Notes under the pieces: generated by a model
Seen by the model: only the letters and a program-made list of their open reading frames with translations
The model's database searches: none
Told to the model about the DNA's origin: nothing
Position numbers and translations under genes: made by a program
In this document: in pieces, positions 1 through 6,555 of the stretch
Layout: each line of letters opens with the position of its first letter
Position numbering within the stretch: position 1 is the first letter of the stretch
Assembly: GCA_028717765.1 (NCBI GenBank)
Contig: JAQUNE010000081.1
Location: 1 to 6,838, forward strand
Direction: 5' to 3'
DNA length: 6,838 nucleotides
From: Candidatus Omnitrophota bacterium
Lineage (GTDB): Bacteria; Omnitrophota; Koll11; Gygaellales; Profunditerraquicolaceae

Positions 1-263
1 GGGTAGGCAGAATCGGAGATAACGAATTCGCTATTGTCCTGCCGGAAAAAAATAAAAGGCAGGCGCAGACAATCGCCGAAGAAATCAGGAAAAAGATTGT
101 ATTTAGTTTTTCAGAAGAGCAGGATAATAACAAAAAGATTACCTGCAGCGGAGGTGTCAGCGAAAATCCGCTGGATGGCGTGGATGCCGATGAATTAATT
201 TTACGGGCCAAAGACCTGACTAACCAGGCAAAGCAACAGGGGAAAAACCGGATCATGGTTTAA
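1..263 (+). CDS. C-terminal end of a GGDEF-domain protein (5' end outside window)
   Basis: An open frame enters from the left edge (first full codon at base 3) and ends at TAA 261-263, giving 86 visible residues. It begins VGRIGDNEFAIVLP, which aligns with the signature block of diguanylate cyclases (usual form RYGGDEFAILLP). It finishes with DELILRAKDLTNQAK and QGKNRI, matching the usual GGDEF C-terminus (ADxALYxAKxxGRNR). Canonical GGDEF enzymes join two GTP into c-di-GMP. Here the signature reads GDNEF: the second Gly is Asp and the metal-binding third-position Asp is Asn. The late AD and Y positions are also changed, to AK and N. The domain may therefore be a poor or inactive cyclase, or a GTP-binding regulatory domain. 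The RxxD inhibitory site would lie just upstream of the window, as would any sensor domain. The next gene starts 16 bases later, so the two are probably co-transcribed. Family assignment is firm; activity is uncertain. Confidence 0.85.
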   Translation, partial: VGRIGDNEFAIVLPEKNKRQAQTIAEEIRKKIVFSFSEEQDNNKKITCSGGVSENPLDGVDADELILRAKDLTNQAKQQGKNRIMV

Positions 264-267
264 GGGG
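262..267 (+). promoter_or_regulatory. Ribosome binding site of the free-standing MshEN gene
   Basis: AAGGGG overlaps the TAA of the preceding GGDEF gene and lies 12 bases before the ATG at 280. It is the only purine-rich Shine-Dalgarno-like run there. The spacing is longer than ideal, so initiation may partly depend on ribosomes arriving from the upstream gene. Confidence 0.5.
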
Positions 268-279
268 TCGAAAAATACT

Positions 280-729
280 ATGGCGGCCAGAAGAAATACC
301 AATAAACAATTAGGGGAATTACTTTTGGAGTGGGGCATTATTAATGACCAGCAACTGGAAAAGGGCCTTTCCACCCAGAAAGAAAAGGGCGGCCTGATCG
401 GGGAAGTGCTGGTTGAACTGGGTTTCTGTAAAGAAGAAGATATTGCCCAGGCCCTTACTGCCCAATACGGTTTTCCTTACCTGCCGCTTGGTAATTATGA
501 AATTAACCCGGAAGTAATTGCCCTTATCCCCGGACGGGTTGCCAAACAGTTCCTTCTGATTCCGATTGATAAAATCGGCAATAATCTTACTATAGCAATG
601 TCCAATCCTTTGAATGTGCAGGCAATTGAAGATGTGGAGATGACTACCGGTTGCACAGTCCAGACCTTTGTTTCAACTTCTTCAGACGTAAAAAGAGCGA
701 TTCAAAAATATTATAAAGAAAAAGAATAA
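280..729 (+). CDS. Free-standing MshEN (GspE N-terminal) domain protein, probable c-di-GMP receptor
   Basis: This 149-aa protein is a complete MshEN/T2SSE_N domain with no ATPase attached. In MshE-type ATPases this domain binds c-di-GMP through two 24-residue motifs (RLGxxLVxxGxxxxxxLxxxLxxQ) joined by a 5-residue spacer. That architecture is visible exactly: motif I at residues 10-33 (QLG at 10-12, G19, L26, L30, Q33), spacer KEKGG at 34-38, motif II at 39-62 (LIG at 39-41, G48, I55, L59, Q62). All four motif glycines and both closing glutamines are kept. The leading Arg is Gln in motif I and Leu in motif II, so affinity could differ from MshE. The second half (EINPEVIALIP, then IGNNLTIAMSNPLN) is the usual C-terminal subdomain. 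There is no signal peptide or membrane segment, so it should be cytoplasmic. Its neighbours are a GGDEF end and two ATPases carrying the same domain. An adaptor role delivering the c-di-GMP signal to the motors is inferred. Confidence 0.85.
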   Translation: MAARRNTNKQLGELLLEWGIINDQQLEKGLSTQKEKGGLIGEVLVELGFCKEEDIAQALTAQYGFPYLPLGNYEINPEVIALIPGRVAKQFLLIPIDKIGNNLTIAMSNPLNVQAIEDVEMTTGCTVQTFVSTSSDVKRAIQKYYKEKE

Positions 730-748
730 TTGATTCGCGTCTTAGACG

Positions 749-2455
749 ATGTTTTCCCTAAAAGACCGGCTCACGGAAATCTTAATTAATAATAAACTGC
801 TTACCCAGGATCAGCTGCACCAGGCCCTGGAGGCCCAGAAAAAAAAGGGCGGCAGGTTAAGCGATATTATTGTTGAGTTAAAATTCATCGAGGAAAAAGA
901 CCTGATCTCGGCACTCAGCCAGGGGCTGGGCTTTCCTTTGATTGATTTAAAGCGCTTCAAGGTTGACCCGGAAGTAGTAAAGACCATTCCCATTGACATT
1001 GCCCACCATTATCAGATTGTCCCCGTCTCCAGGATGGGCGATACCATCACGCTTGCCATGGCAGACCCATTAAATATTTTTGCTATTGACCATGTGCAGT
1101 TGTTTACCGGCTATAAAATCAACCCGATTATTTCTTCCAGCAAGGACATTTCACAGACCATCGAATTATATTACCCTGATGCCACCGGAGGAGTGATTGA
1201 TAATTTAGTCAGGGAAATGGCGGCAACTTCCATAGAGTTAATTAAGGAAGAAAGAGAGATCCTGCCCAACGACCAGGAACTGGGCCGCTCGAGTTTTGAT
1301 GCACCGGTAATAAAAATTACCAATATGATTATTCAGGAAGGAGTAAAGAAAAAATCTTCCGATATCCTTATTGAGCCGTTGGAAAAGAAACTAAGGATAC
1401 GTTTCCGTATTGACGGTATATTACAGGAGCAGACCGCGCCCCCTAAGGCCATGCACTTAATGATCATCTCTAGGATTAAGGTTATGTCGGACCTGGATAT
1501 TGCCGAACACCGCCTGCCGCAGGATGGCAGGTTTAAAGCGCATCTTTTCGGCAGGGAGATTGATTTCCGTGTGTCTATTCTGCCTTCAAGTTTTGGGGAA
1601 AAAGCGGCGATCCGTATTTTGGATAAAACACAGGCAATGTTAGATATTGAAAAGCTGGGGTTTAACGCTGAATTCGTGGCTAAAATGAAAAAATTATCCA
1701 TAATGCCGCATGGGATGATTTTGGTTTGCGGCCCGACGGGAGCGGGAAAAACCACTACCCTTTATTCCATCTTAAAATTCGTCGATAATCCGGAAAAAAA
1801 TATTGTTACGGTTGAGGACCCCGTAGAATTTCAGCTCGAAGGCATTAACCAGGTAACCATTAAACCGGAGATTGGGCTTACCTTTGCCGGTGCGTTGCGT
1901 TCGATTCTTAGGCAGGACCCAAATGTAATTATGATCGGGGAAATCCGCGATTTTGAAACCGTGGATATTGCTATTAAGAGTGCGCTTACCGGCCACTTAG
2001 TGCTTTCTACGCTGCATACTACTACTGCCCAGGGCGCATTGGTGCGTTTGGTAAATATGGGGGTGGAGCCGTTTTTAATTAATTCTTCTTTAATTTGTGT
2101 GGTGGCGCAAAGGCTGGTAAGAAAAATCTGCGATCATTGTAAAGAGAAATATACCCTGGATAAGGAAGTGATCCGTAACCTGAAATTAAATGTCAGCCAG
2201 ACACAATTTTTTAAGGGCCGCGGCTGCCCGCAATGTTTTAATTCCGGGTATAGCGGCAGAGTAGGGATTGCTGAATTGTTGGTTTTAACCCCAAAGCTCA
2301 GGGACCTGATTTTGAGCCGCGCGCAGGAAAGCGTGATTAAACAGCAGGCCAGGCAAGAGGGGATGCAAACTTTAAGAGAGGACGGGGTAGCAGCAGCGCT
2401 TAAGGGTTTGACTAGCTTAGAAGAAGTAGTGCGCGTGACTGCCCCGGATGAATAA
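749..2455 (+). CDS. gspE/pilB: GspE/PilB-type assembly ATPase with N-terminal MshEN domain (first paralogue)
   Basis: This 568-aa protein is full length for the family of cytoplasmic hexameric ATPases that power type IV pilus or type II pseudopilus assembly. Residues 1 to about 150 form an MshEN domain. After a linker, the N2 subdomain (SDILIEP near 204, RIDG, LPQDGRFK near 256) leads into the motor core. The Walker A is GPTGAGKTT (328-336, K334), the Walker B/Asp box is VIMIGEIRD (393-401, E398), and the His box is TGHLVLSTLHT (414-424). A zinc tetracysteine is present (C461, C464, C493, C496). All catalytic elements look intact. The MshEN motifs are degenerate: RLT and RLS replace RLG, Lys replaces the mid-motif glycines (K16, K45), and the last Gln of motif II is Gly. 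The start is fixed by an in-frame TAG two codons upstream of ATG 749. No strong Shine-Dalgarno is visible. GspE and PilB cannot be separated on sequence alone; it is not PilT-like, since it has an N-terminal MshEN and the Cys4 site. Confidence 0.95.
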   Translation: MFSLKDRLTEILINNKLLTQDQLHQALEAQKKKGGRLSDIIVELKFIEEKDLISALSQGLGFPLIDLKRFKVDPEVVKTIPIDIAHHYQIVPVSRMGDTITLAMADPLNIFAIDHVQLFTGYKINPIISSSKDISQTIELYYPDATGGVIDNLVREMAATSIELIKEEREILPNDQELGRSSFDAPVIKITNMIIQEGVKKKSSDILIEPLEKKLRIRFRIDGILQEQTAPPKAMHLMIISRIKVMSDLDIAEHRLPQDGRFKAHLFGREIDFRVSILPSSFGEKAAIRILDKTQAMLDIEKLGFNAEFVAKMKKLSIMPHGMILVCGPTGAGKTTTLYSILKFVDNPEKNIVTVEDPVEFQLEGINQVTIKPEIGLTFAGALRSILRQDPNVIMIGEIRDFETVDIAIKSALTGHLVLSTLHTTTAQGALVRLVNMGVEPFLINSSLICVVAQRLVRKICDHCKEKYTLDKEVIRNLKLNVSQTQFFKGRGCPQCFNSGYSGRVGIAELLVLTPKLRDLILSRAQESVIKQQARQEGMQTLREDGVAAALKGLTSLEEVVRVTAPDE

Positions 2456-2560
2456 TTCATACACGGGCTAAGGGAAAATATTATAGAAATCTTAATTAAA
2501 AGTAAACAGCTGAGCAAAGAGCAGCTGGATAAGGCTATTGATATCCAGAAGGATAAACAA
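2456..2560 (+). other. In-frame coding extension of the second ATPase without a canonical start codon
   Basis: Directly after the TAA of the first ATPase, the same frame stays open for 35 codons into GTG 2561. The translation, ending ENIIEILIKSK then QLSKEQLDKAIDIQKDKQV, is clearly the missing first motif and spacer of an MshEN domain and aligns with residues 4-35 of the upstream paralogue. The stretch contains no ATG, GTG or TTG in frame. ATA at 2459 aligns exactly with the paralogue's Met1 (HGLREN against FSLKDR), and translation from there would give 571 aa against 568. ATG 2448, overlapping the upstream stop, is one frame off and would join if the GGG at 2465-2467 had one more G. The conserved peptide is seen directly; how it is translated is unresolved. 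Confidence 0.75.
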
Positions 2561-4174
2561 GTGCCTTTAAGGAAAATCCTCGTTCAGCAGAAATTAATTA
2601 CCGAGGATCAGCTTTTATCATTACTTTCCGAGCAGCTTTTTATTCCTACCTTGCACCTGTCAAAATATAAATTTGACCCGGAGATAGTAAACCTGATTCC
2701 TGAACGCCTTGCCAAGCAATACTGTATTATTCCTTTGTCGCGCATCGGCAATACCCTGACTGTAGCGATGTCTGACCCTTTAAATATTTTTGCCCTGGAT
2801 GATCTAAAAACCCTGACCGGGTGCAATATTGATACAGTGTTAAGCGCTGAGACGGAAATATTGCGCATGGTAGATACCCAATATCATCAGGATACCAAAG
2901 ATATCCAGCAGATCCTGGATGAAAGTTCTCCCGGAGCGCCAGGGGACACGGGAGAAGCGGATACCCAGACAATCAAGCCTGAAGAAATTGAATTATCCAG
3001 TGCCATCAAGGAGAGTGAAAAACCGCCGATCATCAAGATCGTAGAATTGATGCTTACTCAGGCTTTGAAAAAAAGGGCCTCTGATATCCATATTGAGCCG
3101 GAAGAGGATTGCCTAAGAGTAAGATACCGCATTGACGGGTCTCTTCATGATATTTTGAAACTGCCTAAGAAAAATCAAAACGCAGTCTTGGCAAGGCTTA
3201 AAATTATTTCAAATCTTGATATTACGGAAAGCCGTTTGCCGCAGGATGGCAGGTTTAAAGTTAAGTTTGAAAATAAAGAAGTGGATTTTCGTGTTTCCGC
3301 TTTGCCAACCACCTATGGCCAGAAATTTGTCCTGCGATTGCTGGATAAGTCAAACCTTTCAATTGGGCTGGAACAACTGGGCTTTTCTGATGAGCCGAAA
3401 AAGGTGTTTAAAGACGCAGTGGCCAAGCCTTTTGGAATGATTTTAGTAACCGGCCCGACCGGATCAGGAAAATCCACTACTCTTTATTCGGTATTAAACC
3501 AGCTTAATACCCCGGAAAGAAATATTATTACTATTGAAGACCCGGTAGAATATCAGGTTGAGGGGATTACCCAGGTGCAGGTTAAGCCGGATATCGGCCT
3601 GGATTTTGCTTCGGGATTGCGTTCTTTGTTAAGGCAGAGCCCGGATGTAATTTTAATCGGAGAGATCAGGGATTCGGAAACCGCGGATATCGCGGTAAAG
3701 GCGGCACTCACCGGCCAGATCGTGCTTTCAACATTACACACTAATGACGCAATCTCCAGCATTACCCGCTTGATTGATATGGGTGTTGAGCCGTTTTTAG
3801 TGGCTTCCAGCCTGATTATGCTTTGTGCCCAGAGGCTGGCGCGTAAACTTTGTTTGAAGTGCCGGAAACCAGCGACGATCAGCGCGGAATTTTTGGAAAA
3901 AATCGGCTTTAAAGAAAAAGCAAAATTCTATACTGCCGAGGGATGCAGTTATTGTAGTAATACGGGATTTTATGGCCGGGTTGCCATCCTGGAAGTAATC
4001 ATGATTGATGATGAGATCCGCGATTTGGTGATGCGCAGAAAATCCCTGGATGAAATAAAAAAATACGCGGTGGAAAAACGCGGGATGAGGACTTTAAGGG
4101 ATGACGCCTTTATAAAAGTTAAAGAAGGGCAAACTTCTCTTGATGAAGCTTTAAGGATAACTACTGAAGAATAA
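2561..4174 (+). CDS. gspE/pilB: GspE/PilB-type assembly ATPase with MshEN domain (second paralogue; start uncertain)
   Basis: From GTG 2561 the frame encodes 537 aa, but this start falls between the two MshEN motifs and would remove motif I. Homology continues upstream to about 2459, so the real protein is probably about 571 aa. Numbered from 2561, the N2 subdomain has SDIHIEP (about 174-180). The Walker A is GPTGSGKST (298-306, K304), the Walker B is VILIGEIRD (E368), and the His box is TGQIVLSTLHTND. A CxxC pair follows (CLKC, later CSYC), giving the zinc tetracysteine. The motor therefore looks competent. The c-di-GMP motifs are the most eroded of the three copies here: NII in place of RLG in motif I and PLR in motif II, with Lys at both mid-motif glycine positions. 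An acidic linker (about 118-150) separates the MshEN and motor regions. The closest visible relative is the upstream ATPase, suggesting tandem duplication. The pair may form mixed hexamers or act on different pilin sets; this is inference. Confidence 0.92.
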   Translation: MPLRKILVQQKLITEDQLLSLLSEQLFIPTLHLSKYKFDPEIVNLIPERLAKQYCIIPLSRIGNTLTVAMSDPLNIFALDDLKTLTGCNIDTVLSAETEILRMVDTQYHQDTKDIQQILDESSPGAPGDTGEADTQTIKPEEIELSSAIKESEKPPIIKIVELMLTQALKKRASDIHIEPEEDCLRVRYRIDGSLHDILKLPKKNQNAVLARLKIISNLDITESRLPQDGRFKVKFENKEVDFRVSALPTTYGQKFVLRLLDKSNLSIGLEQLGFSDEPKKVFKDAVAKPFGMILVTGPTGSGKSTTLYSVLNQLNTPERNIITIEDPVEYQVEGITQVQVKPDIGLDFASGLRSLLRQSPDVILIGEIRDSETADIAVKAALTGQIVLSTLHTNDAISSITRLIDMGVEPFLVASSLIMLCAQRLARKLCLKCRKPATISAEFLEKIGFKEKAKFYTAEGCSYCSNTGFYGRVAILEVIMIDDEIRDLVMRRKSLDEIKKYAVEKRGMRTLRDDAFIKVKEGQTSLDEALRITTEE

Positions 4175-4183
4175 TTTCAACCC

Positions 4184-4190
4184 AAGGAGA
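4184..4190 (+). promoter_or_regulatory. Strong Shine-Dalgarno of the HD-GYP gene
   Basis: AAGGAGA lies 8 bases before ATG 4199 and is the best ribosome binding site in the window. The other genes have weak or no recognisable sites, so the phosphodiesterase may be translated more efficiently than the motors on the same transcript. It also fixes the start of that gene. Confidence 0.85.
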
Positions 4191-4198
4191 AAACAGCA

Positions 4199-5266
4199 AT
4201 GGCAGATCCGAAGATTTTACTGATTAATAATAATAGCGAGATCACAAATTACCTGAAGGAGAAATTGGCCGCAGAAACAGGTTTTTCGCTTTCCGTAGAA
4301 AATAACGGGCCGGCAGCAATCGAAACTTTTAAGATTTTGAGTTTTGACCTGGTAATTATGAAACAGGATATGCCTTATTTTGATGCCTCAGATACAGTCA
4401 GCCAGTTGCGCAAGCTTGACCCGGATGTAGTGATCATTGTTTTGTTGGAGAAAGATGACCCGGCTTTAATAAAAAATATCATGCAGTCAGGGGTCTACGA
4501 TTTTATCAGCCTGCCGATTGATGACAGGAAGCTGGATTTCCTGGTGAAGAAGGGTGTTGACTTGCATACCATGTCTTTAGCCCACCGCAAGCTCCAGCAC
4601 AGCATTAAAGAGCAGAACCTTTCTTTGCAAAAACAGAATACGCTTTTAGCCAAAAGGATCGAAGATTCGACCAAGAATTTAACCCGGCTTTACGAGGACT
4701 TGCGTTCTACGTATATGCGTACCATCCGTGCTTTGGCCCAGGCAATTGATGCCAGGGACCATTATACGCACAGCCATTCGCAGAATGTTGCCAAGTACGC
4801 CACACTTATATCGGAAGAGATGCATCTTTCCGCAAAAGATATAGAGTTGATCCGGGAAGCCTGCGAACTGCATGATTTGGGTAAAATCGGCATACAGGAT
4901 AATATACTGATTAAGCCCGCGGAATTAAATAAAGAAGAGTGGGAATTAATGAAGCGCCATCCTTTAACCGGAGCGCAAATCTTGGAACCGTTGACTTTTC
5001 TACACGGCGTGATAGAATTAATCCGTCAGCATCATGAGCATTATGATGGCACCGGGTACCCTGATGGCTTAAAAGGAGACCAGATCTCCTTAGGGGCGAG
5101 GATCATCCACCTGGCAGATGCCTATGAAGCAATGACCTCTGCGCGTTCCTATAGAAAGATCCCCCTGACCAAAGAAGCGGCAGTCAGGGAAATAGAAAGA
5201 AATAATGGCACGCAGTTTGACCCTAAAGTAGTGGAATGTTTTTTAAAAGTTGTGGATAGAATATGA
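4199..5266 (+). CDS. Pseudo-receiver / HD-GYP protein, probable c-di-GMP phosphodiesterase
   Basis: The 355-aa protein has a receiver-like domain (about 4-120), a helical, probably coiled-coil linker (about 126-172) and an HD-GYP domain (about 173-355). HD-GYP enzymes hydrolyse c-di-GMP to pGpG or GMP at a di- or tri-metal site. The key motifs are all present: H191 and H193 (HSH), HDLGK with H225-D226, H254-P255, and HHEHYDGTGYP at 278-288. Catalytic competence is therefore likely. The receiver is unusual. The acidic pair is Asn (ILLINNN, N10-N11), the phospho-acceptor position in DLVIMKQDMP is Lys (K55), the conserved Thr/Ser after the fourth strand is Leu, and the conserved Lys before Pro is Leu (L105-P106). 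It should not be phosphorylated normally and may sense by protein contact or ligand. The gene has a strong ribosome binding site and its stop overlaps the next start (ATGA), indicating coupling to the GspF gene. It likely sets local c-di-GMP for the MshEN proteins. Confidence 0.95.
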   Translation: MADPKILLINNNSEITNYLKEKLAAETGFSLSVENNGPAAIETFKILSFDLVIMKQDMPYFDASDTVSQLRKLDPDVVIIVLLEKDDPALIKNIMQSGVYDFISLPIDDRKLDFLVKKGVDLHTMSLAHRKLQHSIKEQNLSLQKQNTLLAKRIEDSTKNLTRLYEDLRSTYMRTIRALAQAIDARDHYTHSHSQNVAKYATLISEEMHLSAKDIELIREACELHDLGKIGIQDNILIKPAELNKEEWELMKRHPLTGAQILEPLTFLHGVIELIRQHHEHYDGTGYPDGLKGDQISLGARIIHLADAYEAMTSARSYRKIPLTKEAAVREIERNNGTQFDPKVVECFLKVVDRI

Positions 5267-6468
5267 GTATATACCAATATACGGCTAAAGACAGAAACGG
5301 CCAGACCGTAACCGGCACGCTGGAAGTTAACAGCGAAGCTGATGTTGCAGAAGCTTTGCATAAGAAAGAATTAATCATTCTTTCGGTTAAACAAATAAAA
5401 AAGCAAGCTGCCCAGTCAACCGGCGGCGGCAAAGTTAAGCTGGATGACCTGGTAATTTTCTCCCGGCAATTAGCCACAATGATTGATGCGGGTATCCCGG
5501 TAGTCCAGGCGCTGGGTATTTTAAGCGAACAAATCGAAAATAAAAATCTCCAAGTAGTGGTGGCAAATGCGCGTAAAGATATAGAAGCGGGTTTAAGTTT
5601 TTCTGAGGCCCTGGCCAAGCACCCCCTGGTTTTTTCCGACCTTTTTATCAATATGACGCAGGCAGGAGAGGCCTCGGGTATGTTGGATGAAGTACTGGAT
5701 AGGCTGGCAACCTATCTGGAGAAAACCGCGGCCCTTACCAGGAAAGTGACCTCAAGCCTGATTTATCCTGCAGTAGTAGTGTCTATGTCGATTTTAATTA
5801 CCGCGGTTTTGTTGCTGAAAGTAGTGCCTACTTTTAAGGGGATCTTTGATATGTTGGGAGGAGAGCTTCCTTTGCCTACCCGGGTTTTAATCGGGATCAG
5901 TGAAGTGTTAAAAAACTTCTTTCTGCCTGTAATAGGGCTAATGGTATTTGGCGGTTTTCTCTTTAAGAAATATATCAACACCACCAGAGGCAGGCTGCAA
6001 TTTGACAGTTCAAAATTAAAAATGCCGATTTTAGGGCCGCTTTTTCGCAAGGTAGCAGTAGCTAAATTTTCCCGGACATTTTCCACCTTGGTAAAGAGTG
6101 GCGTTTCCGTATTAAGCGCTCTGGATATTGTCTCCAAGACTGCCGGTAATAAGGTGGTTGAGCAGGCAATCTCTGACTGCCGGACCGCAGTACGCGAAGG
6201 CGAAAGAATCTCCCAGCCGCTTGCCAAAAGCGGAGTTTTTCCTCCCATGGTAACCAGGATGATCAGCGTAGGAGAGCAGACCGGACAGCTGGAAAAAATG
6301 CTCACTAAAATCGCTGATTTTTACGATGACCAGGTAGATGCCGCAGTTTCCGGCTTAACCAGCATGATTGAACCTTTGGTAATTTCTTTTTTAGGGATTA
6401 TCATCGGCGGAATCGTGATTTCCTTGTTCCTGCCGATCTTTAAGATTACCCAGCTGATTTCCAAGTAG
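5263..6468 (+). CDS. gspF/pilC: GspF/PilC inner-membrane platform protein
   Basis: At 401 aa this has the normal length of the polytopic platform protein that the GspE/PilB hexamer turns or pushes during pilus or pseudopilus assembly. The N-terminus (YQYTAKDRNGQTVTGTLE, residues 4-21) is typical of the family. It is followed by two GspF repeats at about 65-188 and 268-390. Each has a cytoplasmic helical bundle with the family signatures (FSRQLATMIDAGIP and QAGEASGML in the first; FSRTFSTLVKSGV and VGEQTGQLEKML in the second). Three hydrophobic segments are visible at about 166-189, 216-235 and 370-392. The ATG at 5263 overlaps the preceding stop as ATGA, with no strong Shine-Dalgarno, so translation is probably coupled to the HD-GYP gene. 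It is the only membrane component here and the likely partner of both ATPases. PilC and GspF cannot be separated from sequence alone. No terminator follows directly; the first strong one is about 200 bases downstream. Confidence 0.95.
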   Translation: MSIYQYTAKDRNGQTVTGTLEVNSEADVAEALHKKELIILSVKQIKKQAAQSTGGGKVKLDDLVIFSRQLATMIDAGIPVVQALGILSEQIENKNLQVVVANARKDIEAGLSFSEALAKHPLVFSDLFINMTQAGEASGMLDEVLDRLATYLEKTAALTRKVTSSLIYPAVVVSMSILITAVLLLKVVPTFKGIFDMLGGELPLPTRVLIGISEVLKNFFLPVIGLMVFGGFLFKKYINTTRGRLQFDSSKLKMPILGPLFRKVAVAKFSRTFSTLVKSGVSVLSALDIVSKTAGNKVVEQAISDCRTAVREGERISQPLAKSGVFPPMVTRMISVGEQTGQLEKMLTKIADFYDDQVDAAVSGLTSMIEPLVISFLGIIIGGIVISLFLPIFKITQLISK

Positions 6469-6521
6469 TAGAGCTGTAACTTGTTTGTTTTATAATACTT
6501 TAATTTTATTAAAAAAAATAC

Positions 6522-6549
6522 TTGACAAGAAACAATTATCTGTTATATT
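6522..6549 (+). promoter_or_regulatory. Sigma70-type promoter
   Basis: A perfect -35 TTGACA (6522-6527) and a -10 TATATT (6544-6549, five of six consensus bases) are separated by 16 bases in AT-rich DNA, 53 bases after the GspF stop. The start point would fall near 6555-6558, exactly where a hairpin-forming segment begins. No gene starts within the next 110 bases before a strong terminator. The promoter therefore seems to serve a small RNA or a leader. Confidence 0.65.
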
Positions 6550-6555
6550 TAGTAT

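Noticed and set aside
1333..1755. Antisense open frames over the ATPases, HD-GYP and GspF genes (e.g. 1333-1755, 2134-2517, 5223-5651, 5763-6305 on the minus strand)
   Set aside because: They lie opposite well-conserved protein genes, show no recognisable domain and have no ribosome sites; they are shadows of the sense codons.
2448..2471. Programmed -1 frameshift joining ATG 2448 to the second ATPase
   Set aside because: The sequence TACACGGGCTAAGG has no X XXY YYZ slippery heptamer or evident downstream stimulator. A base deletion or a non-canonical start explains the data more simply.
6491..6496. Exact -10 TATAAT as a promoter
   Set aside because: The hexamer is perfect, but the region 16-18 bases upstream has nothing like a -35, and such matches are common in AT-rich spacers.
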